DNA of 64,000 nucleotides from Spongospora subterranea f. sp. subterranea (lineage: Eukaryota > Endomyxa: Phytomyxea > Phytomyxea > Plasmodiophorida). The notes beneath the pieces are model-generated. The model was not told the origin of the DNA and searched no databases. It was given only the letters and a program-made list of their open reading frames with translations. Each line of letters starts with the position of its first letter. The stretch's first letter is position 1. This document shows positions 1 through 9,819 of the stretch, piece by piece. The stretch spans positions 1 to 64,000 of the forward strand of contig JAUGWO010000013.1 in the NCBI GenBank assembly GCA_049724395.1, written 5' to 3'. Both the position numbers and the translations under genes were made by a program.

Positions 1-80
1 CCTTAGTACATCCATACGGCTTAGCCCTCTGTACTCTCAGTCCTGTTACATTATGTCCCTTGATAATAAATTACTCTTAT

Positions 81-242
81 TATAAGCTCTTAAGAACTTG
101 TGTAAACCTTTGTTTACAATATTTCAGCTCATATGACTTGGTTTTACTTTCCAGCAGGTCGAAAGTCACTTTGGAAAGTAAAGCCAGTGGTATAGGTGAA
201 GATCTGTAAACAAAGGTTTACACAAGTTCTTAATAGCTTATA
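81..242. repeat. Small foldback hairpin (38-nt inverted arms)
   Basis: Bases 81-118 and 205-242 are reverse complements over 38 nt with a single mismatch. They are separated by an 86-nt loop, and the pairing continues weakly outward to about 56 and 262. This is the shape of a small MITE or foldback insertion. No flanking target duplication was recognised and no coding role is claimed. Confidence 0.75.
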
Positions 243-489
243 GAAGAGTGATTTAGCATCCCCAGTCAGACGCACGATTTTGAATCCACACCTTGTAAAC
301 CCTACATGTAGAGTACTGGCTTCGCAAAGAGAAGTTCTATAAGTGGATCGTTTTGTCTTTGGTACCAATTTTAAAATATCATCCTTTGTGACTGCGCTCA
401 CTATGTCATCTACTTATACTTCTCTTTGCAAATCCGGTCTCTCGGAACTCCAGGTTTTACAGAAGGTGTCCGAAACAGAAGCCAGAATA

Positions 490-927
490 TCAAAAATCGG
501 TCCGTCCTAACTGGGGATGCAGGAAGAACCCGATAATCATTGATCTGGCAGGCCACGTCAACTCCTTGGTTCGCCCAGATGGCAAGGGGATACTTGGCAC
601 CTTGAATGCTATACGATCCTCAATGCAGCTTTCAACTTTTGCCACTATTGATTTAAGCACGGATTCGACAATCGCGTAATCGTGGCACACTTGTTTGCGA
701 CGAGCATGATCTTCACTGAGCTGAAGTTGCTCAAGACGATCAACACCGATCAAAGAAGCCCAGAGCGCGACAACCTTGAGATTTTTTACGTGTGCAATTT
801 CTGCAGTGGCGGAAGAAGATTTCGATTTCACGTTCCGATGTACAATCGGTACACCAGGTGATAATCTTTTGCGTTTTCCAGCCGCCGAAATGGGCTTGAA
901 ATAACCAACGATTGAATTTTGCACCAT
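490..927 (-). CDS. Hypothetical protein with N-terminal PIP-box-like motif
   Basis: This is a 145-residue open frame read on the minus strand. Residues 3-10 read QNSIVGYF, which fits the PCNA-interacting (PIP) box pattern Q-x-x-I-x-x-Y-F. A basic patch (GKRKR) follows directly. The position right at the N-terminus resembles PIP boxes of replication and repair proteins such as DNA ligase I, but the rest of the protein is not recognised. Three more open frames in other phases lie upstream on the same strand (to about 1434), so this may be one exon of a broken gene or transposon cargo. Whether it is expressed is unknown. Confidence 0.3.
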   Translation of the reverse strand: MVQNSIVGYFKPISAAGKRKRLSPGVPIVHRNVKSKSSSATAEIAHVKNLKVVALWASLIGVDRLEQLQLSEDHARRKQVCHDYAIVESVLKSIVAKVESCIEDRIAFKVPSIPLPSGRTKELTWPARSMIIGFFLHPQLGRTDF

Positions 928-1408
928 GACTTTGTCGGTGAAGATGCAGCTCGTTGAGAAACTTGCTCACATTTCTTAGCATCAACCATTACAAGATTCG
1001 TAACTTCGTGTAAAATCGCAAAATGGTTCAGCTGGTAAACAGGTGTCGGAGTCAGTGGACGTTTGTACAGATGATGAAAAACATGCAGCTGAAGGCATGA
1101 AGACGACGGCGAAAAATCTGCCATGTGGTGCCTAATGAATTTCCCAATCCGGTGATTAGGTTTGAATAGGCAATAACATCAACATCAAATTTGATTGACA
1201 TCATGACCATATCAAGTTCGTCGTGATTGATCCCGGACGGCGTGAATGACGCAGAATATCTTCGAAGCAAATCGGGGAATAAGAACGCGCCTCATGCAAT
1301 AATGACACTGCTTTCTCTGCAGAAATCCGACCAATTCCCATTCCGAACGTAAAAACTTCTTCACGAAGGGCATCATGGGTGGCGATTGGAAAAATCCCGC
1401 CTCTAATA

Positions 1409-2811
1409 CAGTGCGGGACATCTAGTCTCGACAAATTTTTACGGGCCTTTCAAGTGGAGTAGAGGCCAAACTATGTTAGCAAAAAAGATGCGCCTTGAAA
1501 AAACGAATCTAACAAGCTGCTTTCCCCATATGTACACTCCGGCCAATTTTCAAAAAATCAAAAGCTATTTATAGAACTCCCTCAATATTGCTCCGTCAGA
1601 CAGCTTGCTGAATAGGGAATGAAATTCTCTTTCTAAATATATAGAGTTTATGCACCAGTCGATTAAACCCACTTTGTCGATGTTTACCTACCGAACATTC
1701 CTGAGGAAAGCATATAAACGATACGGTTTGCTTGTGATGCCCCGCTTACGATGTCGGAAAACGTACTGCTGCTGCAGAGGCTGCAAGACGACGACAAGGA
1801 AACTTGCTTGTCGCAACAAACAAGAACATGATTCACTGCACCTCGTTGAAAATCTGTGCAGTTCAGATTTCCATGAACGTGAATCCCGGAGGCAAACACC
1901 CTTTAATGCGCGATACTTTCTTCATTTCCGCTCACCAGGTTAGAAATATTTATCGTCGAATTGCGGCCATAAACTAATTATATACTGTATGCATTTAGCG
2001 AAATCAGATTGACCCGACTTCTGTTCCACAATCAATGGTTTTCCTGAACGATTATTCCCACAAGCAAAAGGAATGTCGCATGTTGTACTTGTACAAGAAC
2101 GGGGGCTTCTCCCAGAACATCGCAAATGCATTGGTATTTGTAAAGACTGCAAAACTAACAAACTCAAGAATCCAGAAATCCCTACATGCTGTCTGACCCG
2201 AATTTTGCAATTGAAAGCAGAGTTTTCATCAGAATTTTGCCAAAAGTCCATGTGAGTTAAACCCAATAGAAATGGCATGGGGAAGGGCAAAGTTATTTGC
2301 CGCGAACAATGCGATTATCCGTTTCCCGGCTTACGTAACAGGGCGCCACAGATCCTGGATGAAATTCCATTAGCCTTTGACCGCAAATGGTTTCGGCTGG
2401 CAATTCGCTTTGGAGACGCTACAAGAATGGTCTGAAGGTCAAGTAGCTGCTTCATTTGCAAACAATACAAGTCACAACGTGCAATTAGGTTTACTGTCGC
2501 ATTTTATAGAATGCGACGTACGCATTTATATGTTTCGTGACACACGCAGCTATAAAGATGCGCACGCAGATTTGTACGCATATATTTTCACCACTGGCCA
2601 ATTTTTAAAAAAGTGAATTTTCAAACGTGAACTCCGCACTGAGTTTTTGACTTATGACAAAATTCAAATCGTCAAATTGTTGGTCTCGATGATATCTATG
2701 TGATAACGATGTTCAATACCCGGCTTATTGTAGTGCGGCGGTTGAGAATTCCGTGCCAGCTGCCATACAAAAAATCCTTGGAAATTTGTCGAGACTAGAT
2801 GTCCCGCACTG
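1409..2811 (+). mobile_element. Tc1/mariner (IS630-superfamily) DNA transposon, decayed transposase
   Basis: The ends are perfect 30-bp terminal inverted repeats beginning CAGTGCGGGACATC (1409-1438 and 2782-2811), each bordered by TA, the Tc1/mariner target duplication. The length of 1403 bp is normal for the superfamily. The interior encodes a plus-strand transposase in several broken frames. Around 2073-2255 there is a Cys-rich block (CKDCKTNK, then TCCLTRIL), and in the next frame a block reading CELNPIEMAWGRAK, which carries the last acidic residue of the DDE domain. This combination is typical of a family found in basidiomycetes and other fungi. The multiple stops and shifts mean it cannot make transposase, yet the ends are intact, so it could in principle be mobilised by a related enzyme. 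Confidence 0.85.
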
Positions 2812-3375
2812 TAGCAGCATGGTAAAAGCAATATCCATCACCTAACTCTTCACATGAATCTAAAGCGACAAATCACATTATAAAATAATCAACCTGGCAC
2901 GTCATCTGGATGAAAGCGTCGGCCTTGGTACTCAAACAATGAAAATCGGGACCACTCCGATGTCATATTGCAACTAAACCTTGGAAAACGAACAGATAGC
3001 AATACCTAGCGGGAATGCGAGGAATGCGTGCCATAAGGTTGCGGGTCAGCATGTTGGGGTGGCGCAACACTTTTTTGAGGGAAAAAGGTGCGAAATGGGT
3101 CGGCGTAGGTACATTGCTGCATGAGATGCGCAATCTGAGAGGCTGTGCACATATGTATCTACTCATATGTACATGGTGCCTTTGGTGGGTACTTGTGTGG
3201 TCAATAGCCAATGTGGGGTTATTAATGCTGTGGCTTTATTACGTGGTCTACACAGCGAATCGCGGCCAAATCGTATTATACTCCTACACAACAATAGGCG
3301 ACACCCACAAGGGAGCGCCAGCGCCCCCTATAAGACTTCACAATTGCGGACTTTACAGTTCTGCGGTGGAGATGG
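2812..3375. other. Intergenic, no supported gene
   Basis: Open frames here are short, lack recognisable domains and are not bounded by splice signals I trust. The stretch carries no repeat seen elsewhere in the window. Confidence 0.5.
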
Positions 3376-3548
3376 TCTGTATGCGGTGGTGTCTTCTCTC
3401 CACTCCAAAACCTTATGTACAGTCACAAATTAGTGAGAATTATTGAGCGGTGGTGTCTTCTCTCCCCGCGGGGAGATATTCCAGTCTCTCCACTCCAAAA
3501 CCTTATGTACAGTCACAAATTAGTGAGAATTAGTGAGCGATGTGGCGT

Positions 3549-3831
3549 ATCTTGTAAGAGGGATACTGCAAAATGTGGTTATCTTCGATTTTTCGACGAT
3601 CGTCCGAGACTGTTCGGGTTGATGGCACTGTTCCAACTCCACTATCTTGTAAGAGGGATACTGCAAAATGTGGTTATCTTCGATTTTTCGACGATCGTCC
3701 GAGACTGTTCGGGTTGATGGCACTGTTCCAACTCCACTTGTAAGAGGGATACTGCAAAATGTGGTTATCTTCGATTTTTCGACGATCGTCCGAGACTGTT
3801 CGGGTTGATGGCACTGTTCCAACTCCAACTT
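3549..3831. repeat. 95-bp tandem repeat, three copies (left arm of palindrome)
   Basis: A unit of about 95 bp starting CTTGTAAGAGGGATACTG and ending CACTGTTCCAACTCCA is repeated three times in direct orientation. The mirror-image array in the other arm (about 5190-5375) has only two copies, so the arms differ by one repeat unit. Confidence 0.85.
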
Positions 3832-4268
3832 GTCTTGACCAAGATGTAAATCCTGACGATCGTGTTGAGGCTGGTGACGATCCCTCGTATGAACTTGTTG
3901 AAATGGGGTGTGTCGATGATGTTCAAGATGGTGTTGAGTGTCCATCGCAAACCATAGCTTCGCATAAATGCATCGCGGTCGGTTCGCGCTTTGCCACATG
4001 TGAAGTCATGCTGTCCACTGTGAAGGAACTTTCGCGTTCCATCGGATTCCGGGTTGGCGTTAACCCACACTTTTTCACCAAGGATATTCCCCATCCGATT
4101 TATGGCCCGTGCGTTAAAATCTGGCAGCGAGGAAACATCTATTGCACATTCAAGGATCCCGTTGTCGAAACGGAAAAAAGAGGGATCAAGCCAACTTGTA
4201 CTTGGTCGATTGGTTTTACTTTTGATAGACTCTCGTCAGATTACAATATCACAAGACCACAATCATGA
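3759..4268 (+). CDS. Unknown protein, left-arm copy (palindromic element)
   Basis: This is a 169-codon frame whose central region (from about residue 48) matches the frame in the opposite arm almost exactly. The start lies inside the 95-bp repeat array, so the true N-terminus is uncertain. It has several Cys and His residues but no domain I recognise. This copy stops just after the DYNIT block, while the other arm reads on. Differences between the two copies are few, and several change amino acids, so conservation may reflect recent duplication or arm-to-arm gene conversion rather than selection on the protein. Confidence 0.4.
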   Translation: MWLSSIFRRSSETVRVDGTVPTPTCLDQDVNPDDRVEAGDDPSYELVEMGCVDDVQDGVECPSQTIASHKCIAVGSRFATCEVMLSTVKELSRSIGFRVGVNPHFFTKDIPHPIYGPCVKIWQRGNIYCTFKDPVVETEKRGIKPTCTWSIGFTFDRLSSDYNITRPQS

Positions 4269-4588
4269 GATTGATAATTGTAATATAACTCCCGTCGGTG
4301 GACTGAAACAAGTAACTCTTGACGTGGATCTGATTAACACCTGCAAATAAACAGTTGATAAACGCTGCGACATGTCTATAGCATACTTAAAAACACCTCC
4401 AGCAGCCCGAAGATCATAGCCCGCTTCCATGAACTTGGTCATACAATCCGGATTTTTGCCGAAATGTAATTCTTTCCCCGCGTCGGATTGACCTGGACAA
4501 AAGGCCAGTCGAATACGTTTTACCAGGATTTGATCCCTCCAAAATTTCCCTAACCTGATTGGATGAGCTCACAGTAATCTTATTTACT

Positions 4589-5113
4589 CTAGAAGTGCAA
4601 AACAACGATTACCTTAGACAAAGGTAAATTGTAGCGAGCAAAACTATGAATTGATTCACGCTCGCTTGCATTCAGATCCACGTCAAGAGTTACTTGTTTC
4701 AGTCCACCGACGGGAGTTATATTACAATTATCAATCTCATGATTGTGGTCTTGGCAGCTGCTCGTGATATTGTAATCTGACGAGAGTCTATCAAAGGTAA
4801 AACCAATTGACCAAGTACAAGTTGACTTGATCCCTCTTTTTTCCGTTTTGACAACGGGATCCTTGAATGTGCAATAGATGTTTCCTCGCTGCCAGATTTT
4901 AACGCACGGGCCATGGATCGGATGGGGATCATCCTTGGTGAAAAAGTGTGGGTTAACGCCAACCCGGAATCCGATGGAACGCGAAAGTTCCTTCACAGTG
5001 GACAGCATGACTTCACATGTGGCAAAGCGCGAACCGACCGCGATGCATTTATGCGAAGCTATGGTTTGCGATGGACACTCAACACCATGTTGAACATCAT
5101 CGACACACCCCAT
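4589..5113 (-). CDS. Unknown protein, right-arm copy (palindromic element)
   Basis: This is a 174-codon frame starting MGCVDDVQHGVECP and containing IGFRVGVNPHFF and IWQRGNIYCTFKD blocks shared with the left-arm copy. It extends past the arm into the unique centre for its last 25 or so residues. No transposase DDE signature, helix-turn-helix or zinc finger was found. As the longest intact frame in the element it is the best candidate for an element-encoded protein, but function is unknown. Confidence 0.45.
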   Translation of the reverse strand: MGCVDDVQHGVECPSQTIASHKCIAVGSRFATCEVMLSTVKELSRSIGFRVGVNPHFFTKDDPHPIHGPCVKIWQRGNIYCTFKDPVVKTEKRGIKSTCTWSIGFTFDRLSSDYNITSSCQDHNHEIDNCNITPVGGLKQVTLDVDLNASERESIHSFARYNLPLSKVIVVLHF

Positions 5114-5420
5114 TTCAACAAGTTCATACGAGGGATCGTCACCAGCCTCAACAGATCGTCAGGATTTACATCTTGGTCAAGACAAGTTGGAGTTGGAACA
5201 GTGCCATCAACCCGAACAGTCTCGGACGATCGTCGAAAATCGAAGATAACCACATTTTGCAGTATCCCTCTTACAAGATAGTGGAGTTGGAACAGTGCCA
5301 TCAACCCGAACAGTCTCGGACGATCGTCGAAAAGTCGAAGATAACCACATTTTGCAGTATCCCTCTTACAAGATACGCCACATCACTCACTAATTCTCAC
5401 TAATTTGTGACTGTACATAA

Positions 5421-5488
5421 GGTTTTGGAGTGGAGAGACTGGAATATCTCCCCGCGGGGAGATATTCCAGTCTCTCCACTCCAAAACC
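5421..5488. repeat. Perfect 68-bp palindrome near right end
   Basis: Thirty-four bases are followed immediately by their exact reverse complement, centred on CCCCGCGGGG. It can form a loop-less hairpin. The left end of the element carries only half of this structure (about 3462-3506), so the right end looks like a hairpin that was copied through during repair or replication. Confidence 0.9.
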
Positions 5489-5541
5489 TCCCGTCCGCGG
5501 GAAAAATCGAAAAATCGAGAGAAGACACCACCGCTCTGTAT

Positions 5542-6920
5542 GACAGCGACACATAGGGAAGTCACCCCGTTTAAACGACCTGCACTTAAGAGGGAAATGG
5601 ATTAACCGAAATGGTATGACAGTGCGAGCCTAGTGCATGGCTGTGCTGCTGATATCTCGTCAAAGTGAATTATTTTAATGCACTTGTGACGATATGGATT
5701 GTTGTTAACAGTATACGCTATCATTGCAAACAGAAACGTGAGCTCCCAAATTAAAAAACGCAACTAGGCGCAGCGAATGGTAAGGAGATAAATCAAGTTC
5801 AGCAATTCGATCGCACATTCACGTGACATACCAACAGGATCACTCGATGCATTGGTGACAGTTGATCCCTCATGTCGACAGGATGTAATCGCTCGTTTGA
5901 AGTCTGATTTGGTATCAGATGATGACGATGCCGCTGATGATGATGCCAAAGCAACAGCGTTGCATCGTATATGTTATATGGGTTTCGTGTTCCTAGTCGA
6001 CAATTATCTAGCCAATATTCTGGAGTCGTCGAATGTTCCAGCTGTCTCATCAGGTTCGTTGTTCGACTCTCCGCAATAATAAATCACCCATTGTTTATTA
6101 GGGTTCTCAAACGAATGCGAAGGGGGATAAAATTGACCAGTGATTTCGAAACATCGTCAACCCGTTTCAAGATAGCTGAATTGGACTGCGAACGCCGTGC
6201 TTGTTCTGAAACTTCAGATGAAAGGCGCCCTTCTCAAATACGCAGCACGCGACCTGCAAAACTTCCCTCCAACGAGGGTAATCAGTCATGAAATTTTTCC
6301 TTATATTGAAAACCTCAAACCATGGAAAGAAGCCGAAGTTGTTTCCATCAAGGACAGCAAACGAGCGGTTCCTCTCAAGAATAACAAAAGTATGGTTCCC
6401 TCATGAATGGCAAAAGTGCTACGCCATGCTGACAATTTTCGTTGCCTAGGTCATCCCGTCAAATCAAGCACCTCTGCTTAGTAATTCTTTGATGCTTGAA
6501 TGGTCATAAACTTACACAGCATTACATAAAGGTCCGCCACCTCATTGGAAATTTTAGGGGTATCGACCCTGTTTTCCCATCTAATGTGACCTGATTTTTC
6601 TTACTCCCTTCGCCTCGTATTCCTCGAGCCAGTCATGACAACTGTAAATATGTGTTTATACAACGGTCATCTTCCGTTTCAAATGGATGTTGTTTTGACG
6701 TCCGTAATACTGGTAGAATGGGAATTCGAAATTCGCTCACCTCATAACTGATATCAGTCAGCTGCACAATCTCACACTATCTGTTAATTTTTTGTTTTCG
6801 CTTTCAAAATCCCGTCAGTTCGGCCAGTGGCCTTTGAGGATTGCGATATTGACCCTTCGCTACTACATTAGTTCTCGTTTCAGAAGTCGTAGTTCACTCG
6901 GTAGCAACCTGATTTCATGA
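5542..6920. other. Unassigned region with short frames
   Basis: Plus-strand frames at 5852-6079 (an acidic run of Asp) and 6197-6406 might be exons of an unrecognised gene, but I could not link them by convincing splice sites and no domain is visible. The remainder to 6920 shows nothing supportable. Confidence 0.3.
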
Positions 6921-6969
6921 GACGAAAACGACATTGGCGGTTTGAAATGTATGTATATATTATAATGAA

Positions 6970-7624
6970 TCATATGTGGATAGTTAGTAATTTATTCGCT
7001 GTCTCAATGCCGATGTTAGTTTTGAAATCGTCAAGAGAGATAGCGCCTTTCTTGGAAGAATCTACAGCGGAGATCGTATCAGCCACTATAATTCGCAGTT
7101 GTTCATCGCTGAGGTTAACACCAGCTAGAAGCTTCAAGATGTACATCAAATCATCATATCCAATGACGCCATCGCCATCAACGTCATATGCGTCAAATGC
7201 GGCTCGCAGCTTTTCATCAGGTGGGCATCGAGGAGAGAATCGCCACAAGGTTCGAACGAAATCTCGAAAATTAACCCGATCAAGTCGAGACGAATCAAAC
7301 AGACGAATAATTCGATGACATAGAGGATTCATACTAAGTTCCTGCGATAAATTAAAAATAAGAATAATCACCGTGACATAACAATTGATTACGAACAGGA
7401 ATTAATTCGAAATCATGAGCAGATATCACACCGCTCGAGGTCTTATCCAGGCGCTGGAATCGCTCGTATAGCGATTTGATTTCCTCCACGGTGACTGACA
7501 CATTGGTTATTATTGTAGCTACAGTAGGAACGCATTATACGCCAGCAATACATTCGGATATCTCGCCAGATCGCAGTTCGTCAATATCCTCTTTGGTCAA
7601 TCTGGTTGACACGGCATTTCCCAT
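6970..7624 (-). CDS. Calcineurin-B homologous (CHP-like) EF-hand protein
   Basis: Three exons read 7624-7552, 7494-7397 and 7341-6970 (introns of 57 and 55 nt), giving 180 residues. The protein begins MGNAVSTR, an N-myristoylation signal. The order of motifs follows the calcineurin B/CHP family: LYERFQRLD, NPLCHRII, VNFRDFVRTL, then EF-hands. Only EF-hand 3 (DVDGDGVIGYDD) has a full set of calcium ligands. The others lack key acidic residues, which together with VNFRDF and GVNLSDEQL is closer to CHP1 than to calcineurin B itself. CHP proteins bind and regulate Na+/H+ exchangers and other membrane partners. The assignment to CHP rather than CNB1 is inference from these blocks. Confidence 0.8.
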
Positions 7625-8150
7625 TTTGTCCAATAATTACAGTCTCTCTGATGATGTTTTCCGGTTCCCAACGCCCAATCCCATTCGACTGTTGTAGTTT
7701 CGATACCGACACTAAGGCGCCGCATACATCAAAACAACCCGTGAGGCCCGTGCACGTGTTTTGAGTGGCCTCGCCACGGAAGAGCTTATTCCAAACAAAA
7801 AGTCCGTATCGATCGGTTATTTTCAAACGGAGGTACACTAGTATTTGTTCAATTTTCAAGTTTGGAAATCCGATTTTTTGTGGTCGCTAGCTTGTGATGC
7901 AACTTGATCTTGTCCAAAATTTGAAACGTTTGTGTGTTTTGATGGAATATCGGTGTTTGAAACTGGTTTTGGAGATTTTGTGGGTGGTGCAATTTGAGTG
8001 ATGATGAGGGTGATGTCGTTATGATAATTACGTTTCTTGCCTGTTAGACATCATCTTCCTCTATTACTGTATTCATTCTTGAACTGCATACTTTCATTAT
8101 CAAATGAACGTTCCTGCTGCCCATGGACAAGTTGCAGATGAGGAGACCAA
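7625..8150. other. Intergenic upstream of the CHP-like gene
   Basis: This stretch contains the presumed promoter of the minus-strand CHP-like gene. Nothing else is recognised before the mariner relic. Confidence 0.4.
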
Positions 8151-8169
8151 CCGGAAACGGTTAACGATG

Positions 8170-9420
8170 CTCGCACAGCTGTGTACCACCGCCTTTTGAC
8201 AATGTTGGATATCACTGGAAAACCCAAAAAGGGGGTGTTCGCTATTATCGGGGCCGAATTCAACACGTATCTTGGCTCACGATTAGCCGGATTTGGCATC
8301 GAGGAAAAAACACATCGGCAGGCAGCAGGAGCCACTGCAGCAGTTGTATCGCAACTGAAAAAGAACTGCGGTCGGAAACCAAAATACCCGAACATTTCTT
8401 CCGATGTCGCTACCGTTCCTCTGAGCAAAAGGAACACCCTTAGACCCTTCAGCAACGGGTATTTCTGCCGCTACATTACATCGTCAACTTAAAAGGCATT
8501 ATTCTTCGTCATACAAATTCGTTGAAGCCTCTTCTCACTGAATGTAACAAGATCGCTCGAATCAATTTTTGTATTTCGATGCTTGAGCCCTCTTCTATTT
8601 CTACATGAAAAATGGTTTTATCTTGCTCGCGACCGCGCCACATTTTATCTGACGGCAGACGAAGAAGAACCCTATCGTTCATGCAAGAGCAAGAAATTCA
8701 TTGGAAAAATTATGTTCCTTGCAGCTGTTGCTCGATCAAGATTTGATGACGAGAATAATGGCGTTTTTGACGGAAAAATTGGCATCTGGCCGTTCGTAAC
8801 CTCGGAACCTGCAAAACGGTCGAGCATAAACCGACAAAGGGGCACAGCGGTGACGAAGCCTGTGATAGTTGATCAAAAACAGTACGTTGACGACCTGTTG
8901 ACAAAGGTTCTACCTGCAATTCGAACGAAATTTTCAAGGTCTGCTCCTATCTATATTCAGCAAGATAATGCTCGGCCGCATATCAAGCCTGATCACGAGC
9001 AATTTCGACTTTGTGCGCAGGAAGATGGTTATGATATTAGGCTGATGTGTCAGCCACCAAACAGTCCAGATTTCAACATTCTGGACCTGGGACTTTCAAC
9101 GCAATTCAATCTACACAGCATACCGAATCTCCAAGAAACTTGGATGAACAAATAACAGCTGTTTCAAATGCGTATGAGAAGTTGAACCTCAGAAGCTCAA
9201 CAATACCCTCTTAAATTACAAAGCGTGATGCTCTCTTGCATGGACGACGAAGGTGGAAACAGGTTCCGTATTCCACATTTAGGAAAAGGGAAGCTTGTCA
9301 ATACTGGGCAACTTCCTATATCAATTACCTGCCTACCAGAAGCAGTTACAAGGGCTGGAAATACAATTATGGATGCCAATCTTGCAAACTTGTTTTCTTC
9401 TCTTTCAATAAAGTGAGAAG
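8170..9420 (+). mobile_element. Plant-type mariner transposase relic
   Basis: Three frame-broken pieces form one transposase. 8181-8492 has the N-terminal region ending GRKPKYPNISSDVATVPLS. 8583-9155 is the catalytic part, with KWFYL, IQQDNARPH (second Asp) and PPNSPDFNILDLG (third Asp). 9225-9416 is the C-terminal tail, with the GGNRFRIPHLGKGKL pattern. The spacing and the NSPDFNILDLG block are typical of the mariner-like elements of plants, oomycetes and some fungi (DD39D type). Terminal repeats were not located by eye, so the limits are approximate. Internal frame breaks make it inactive. Confidence 0.8.
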
Positions 9421-9819
9421 TGTTAATCTGGGCTGTTTGCTGGCTGACAGCAGAACCTGATATCAACTTGAGATAGGGAGAACAAACCTGATATAGATGC
9501 TGCCATCCCTATTGATCAGTTACTTTGAAACAGAAAATGAAACGGAGGTAGTACAGTATCATGGGAGTATTGTTCCGTGGCGAGGAATGGAAATTGATCG
9601 AAACTGTGCGCAGCCCATCTTTGGGTACACTGTGCAAGCATTCACGCAGCCATCCACGTGGGAACCCTCAAATTGGATTCATCAAGACTTCAAGTGTAAT
9701 GGTGGGTCTACGACTCAACATACTGCGAATATTGCACTTCAGGAGTCAATCTCTACATGTAATCATGCAGTGATAGTCAGCTGTCAAATCTTTCAAACGT
9801 AATTGCATCTACCATTACA

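Larger units (their letters stand above)
3383..5534. mobile_element. Giant palindromic (foldback-like) element with 7-bp target duplication
   Basis: The element begins GCGGTGGTGTCTTCTCTC at 3383 and ends with the exact reverse complement pattern at 5517-5534. It is flanked on both sides by TCTGTAT (3376-3382 and 5535-5541), a perfect 7-bp direct repeat. The left arm (3383-4332) and right arm (4675-5534) are near-identical inverted copies, about 98 percent where compared, around a roughly 340-bp unique centre. Each arm contains a copy of one unknown reading frame and of a 95-bp tandem repeat (three copies left, two right). No transposase was recognised inside. It may be a non-autonomous foldback element or an autonomous element of an unfamiliar class. 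The target duplication length does not by itself assign a superfamily. Confidence 0.85.

Noticed and set aside
3015-3446. 143-codon plus-strand frame
   Set aside because: It runs into the palindromic element end and has no domain or plausible splice partner, so it is most likely chance.
6970-7624. Calcineurin B regulatory subunit itself
   Set aside because: Three of four EF-hands are degenerate, and VNFRDF and GVNLSDEQL fit CHP better than calcineurin B, which keeps all four calcium sites.
7581-7859. 92-codon minus-strand frame overlapping the CHP-like gene
   Set aside because: It overlaps exon 1 of the EF-hand gene in another phase and has no family features.
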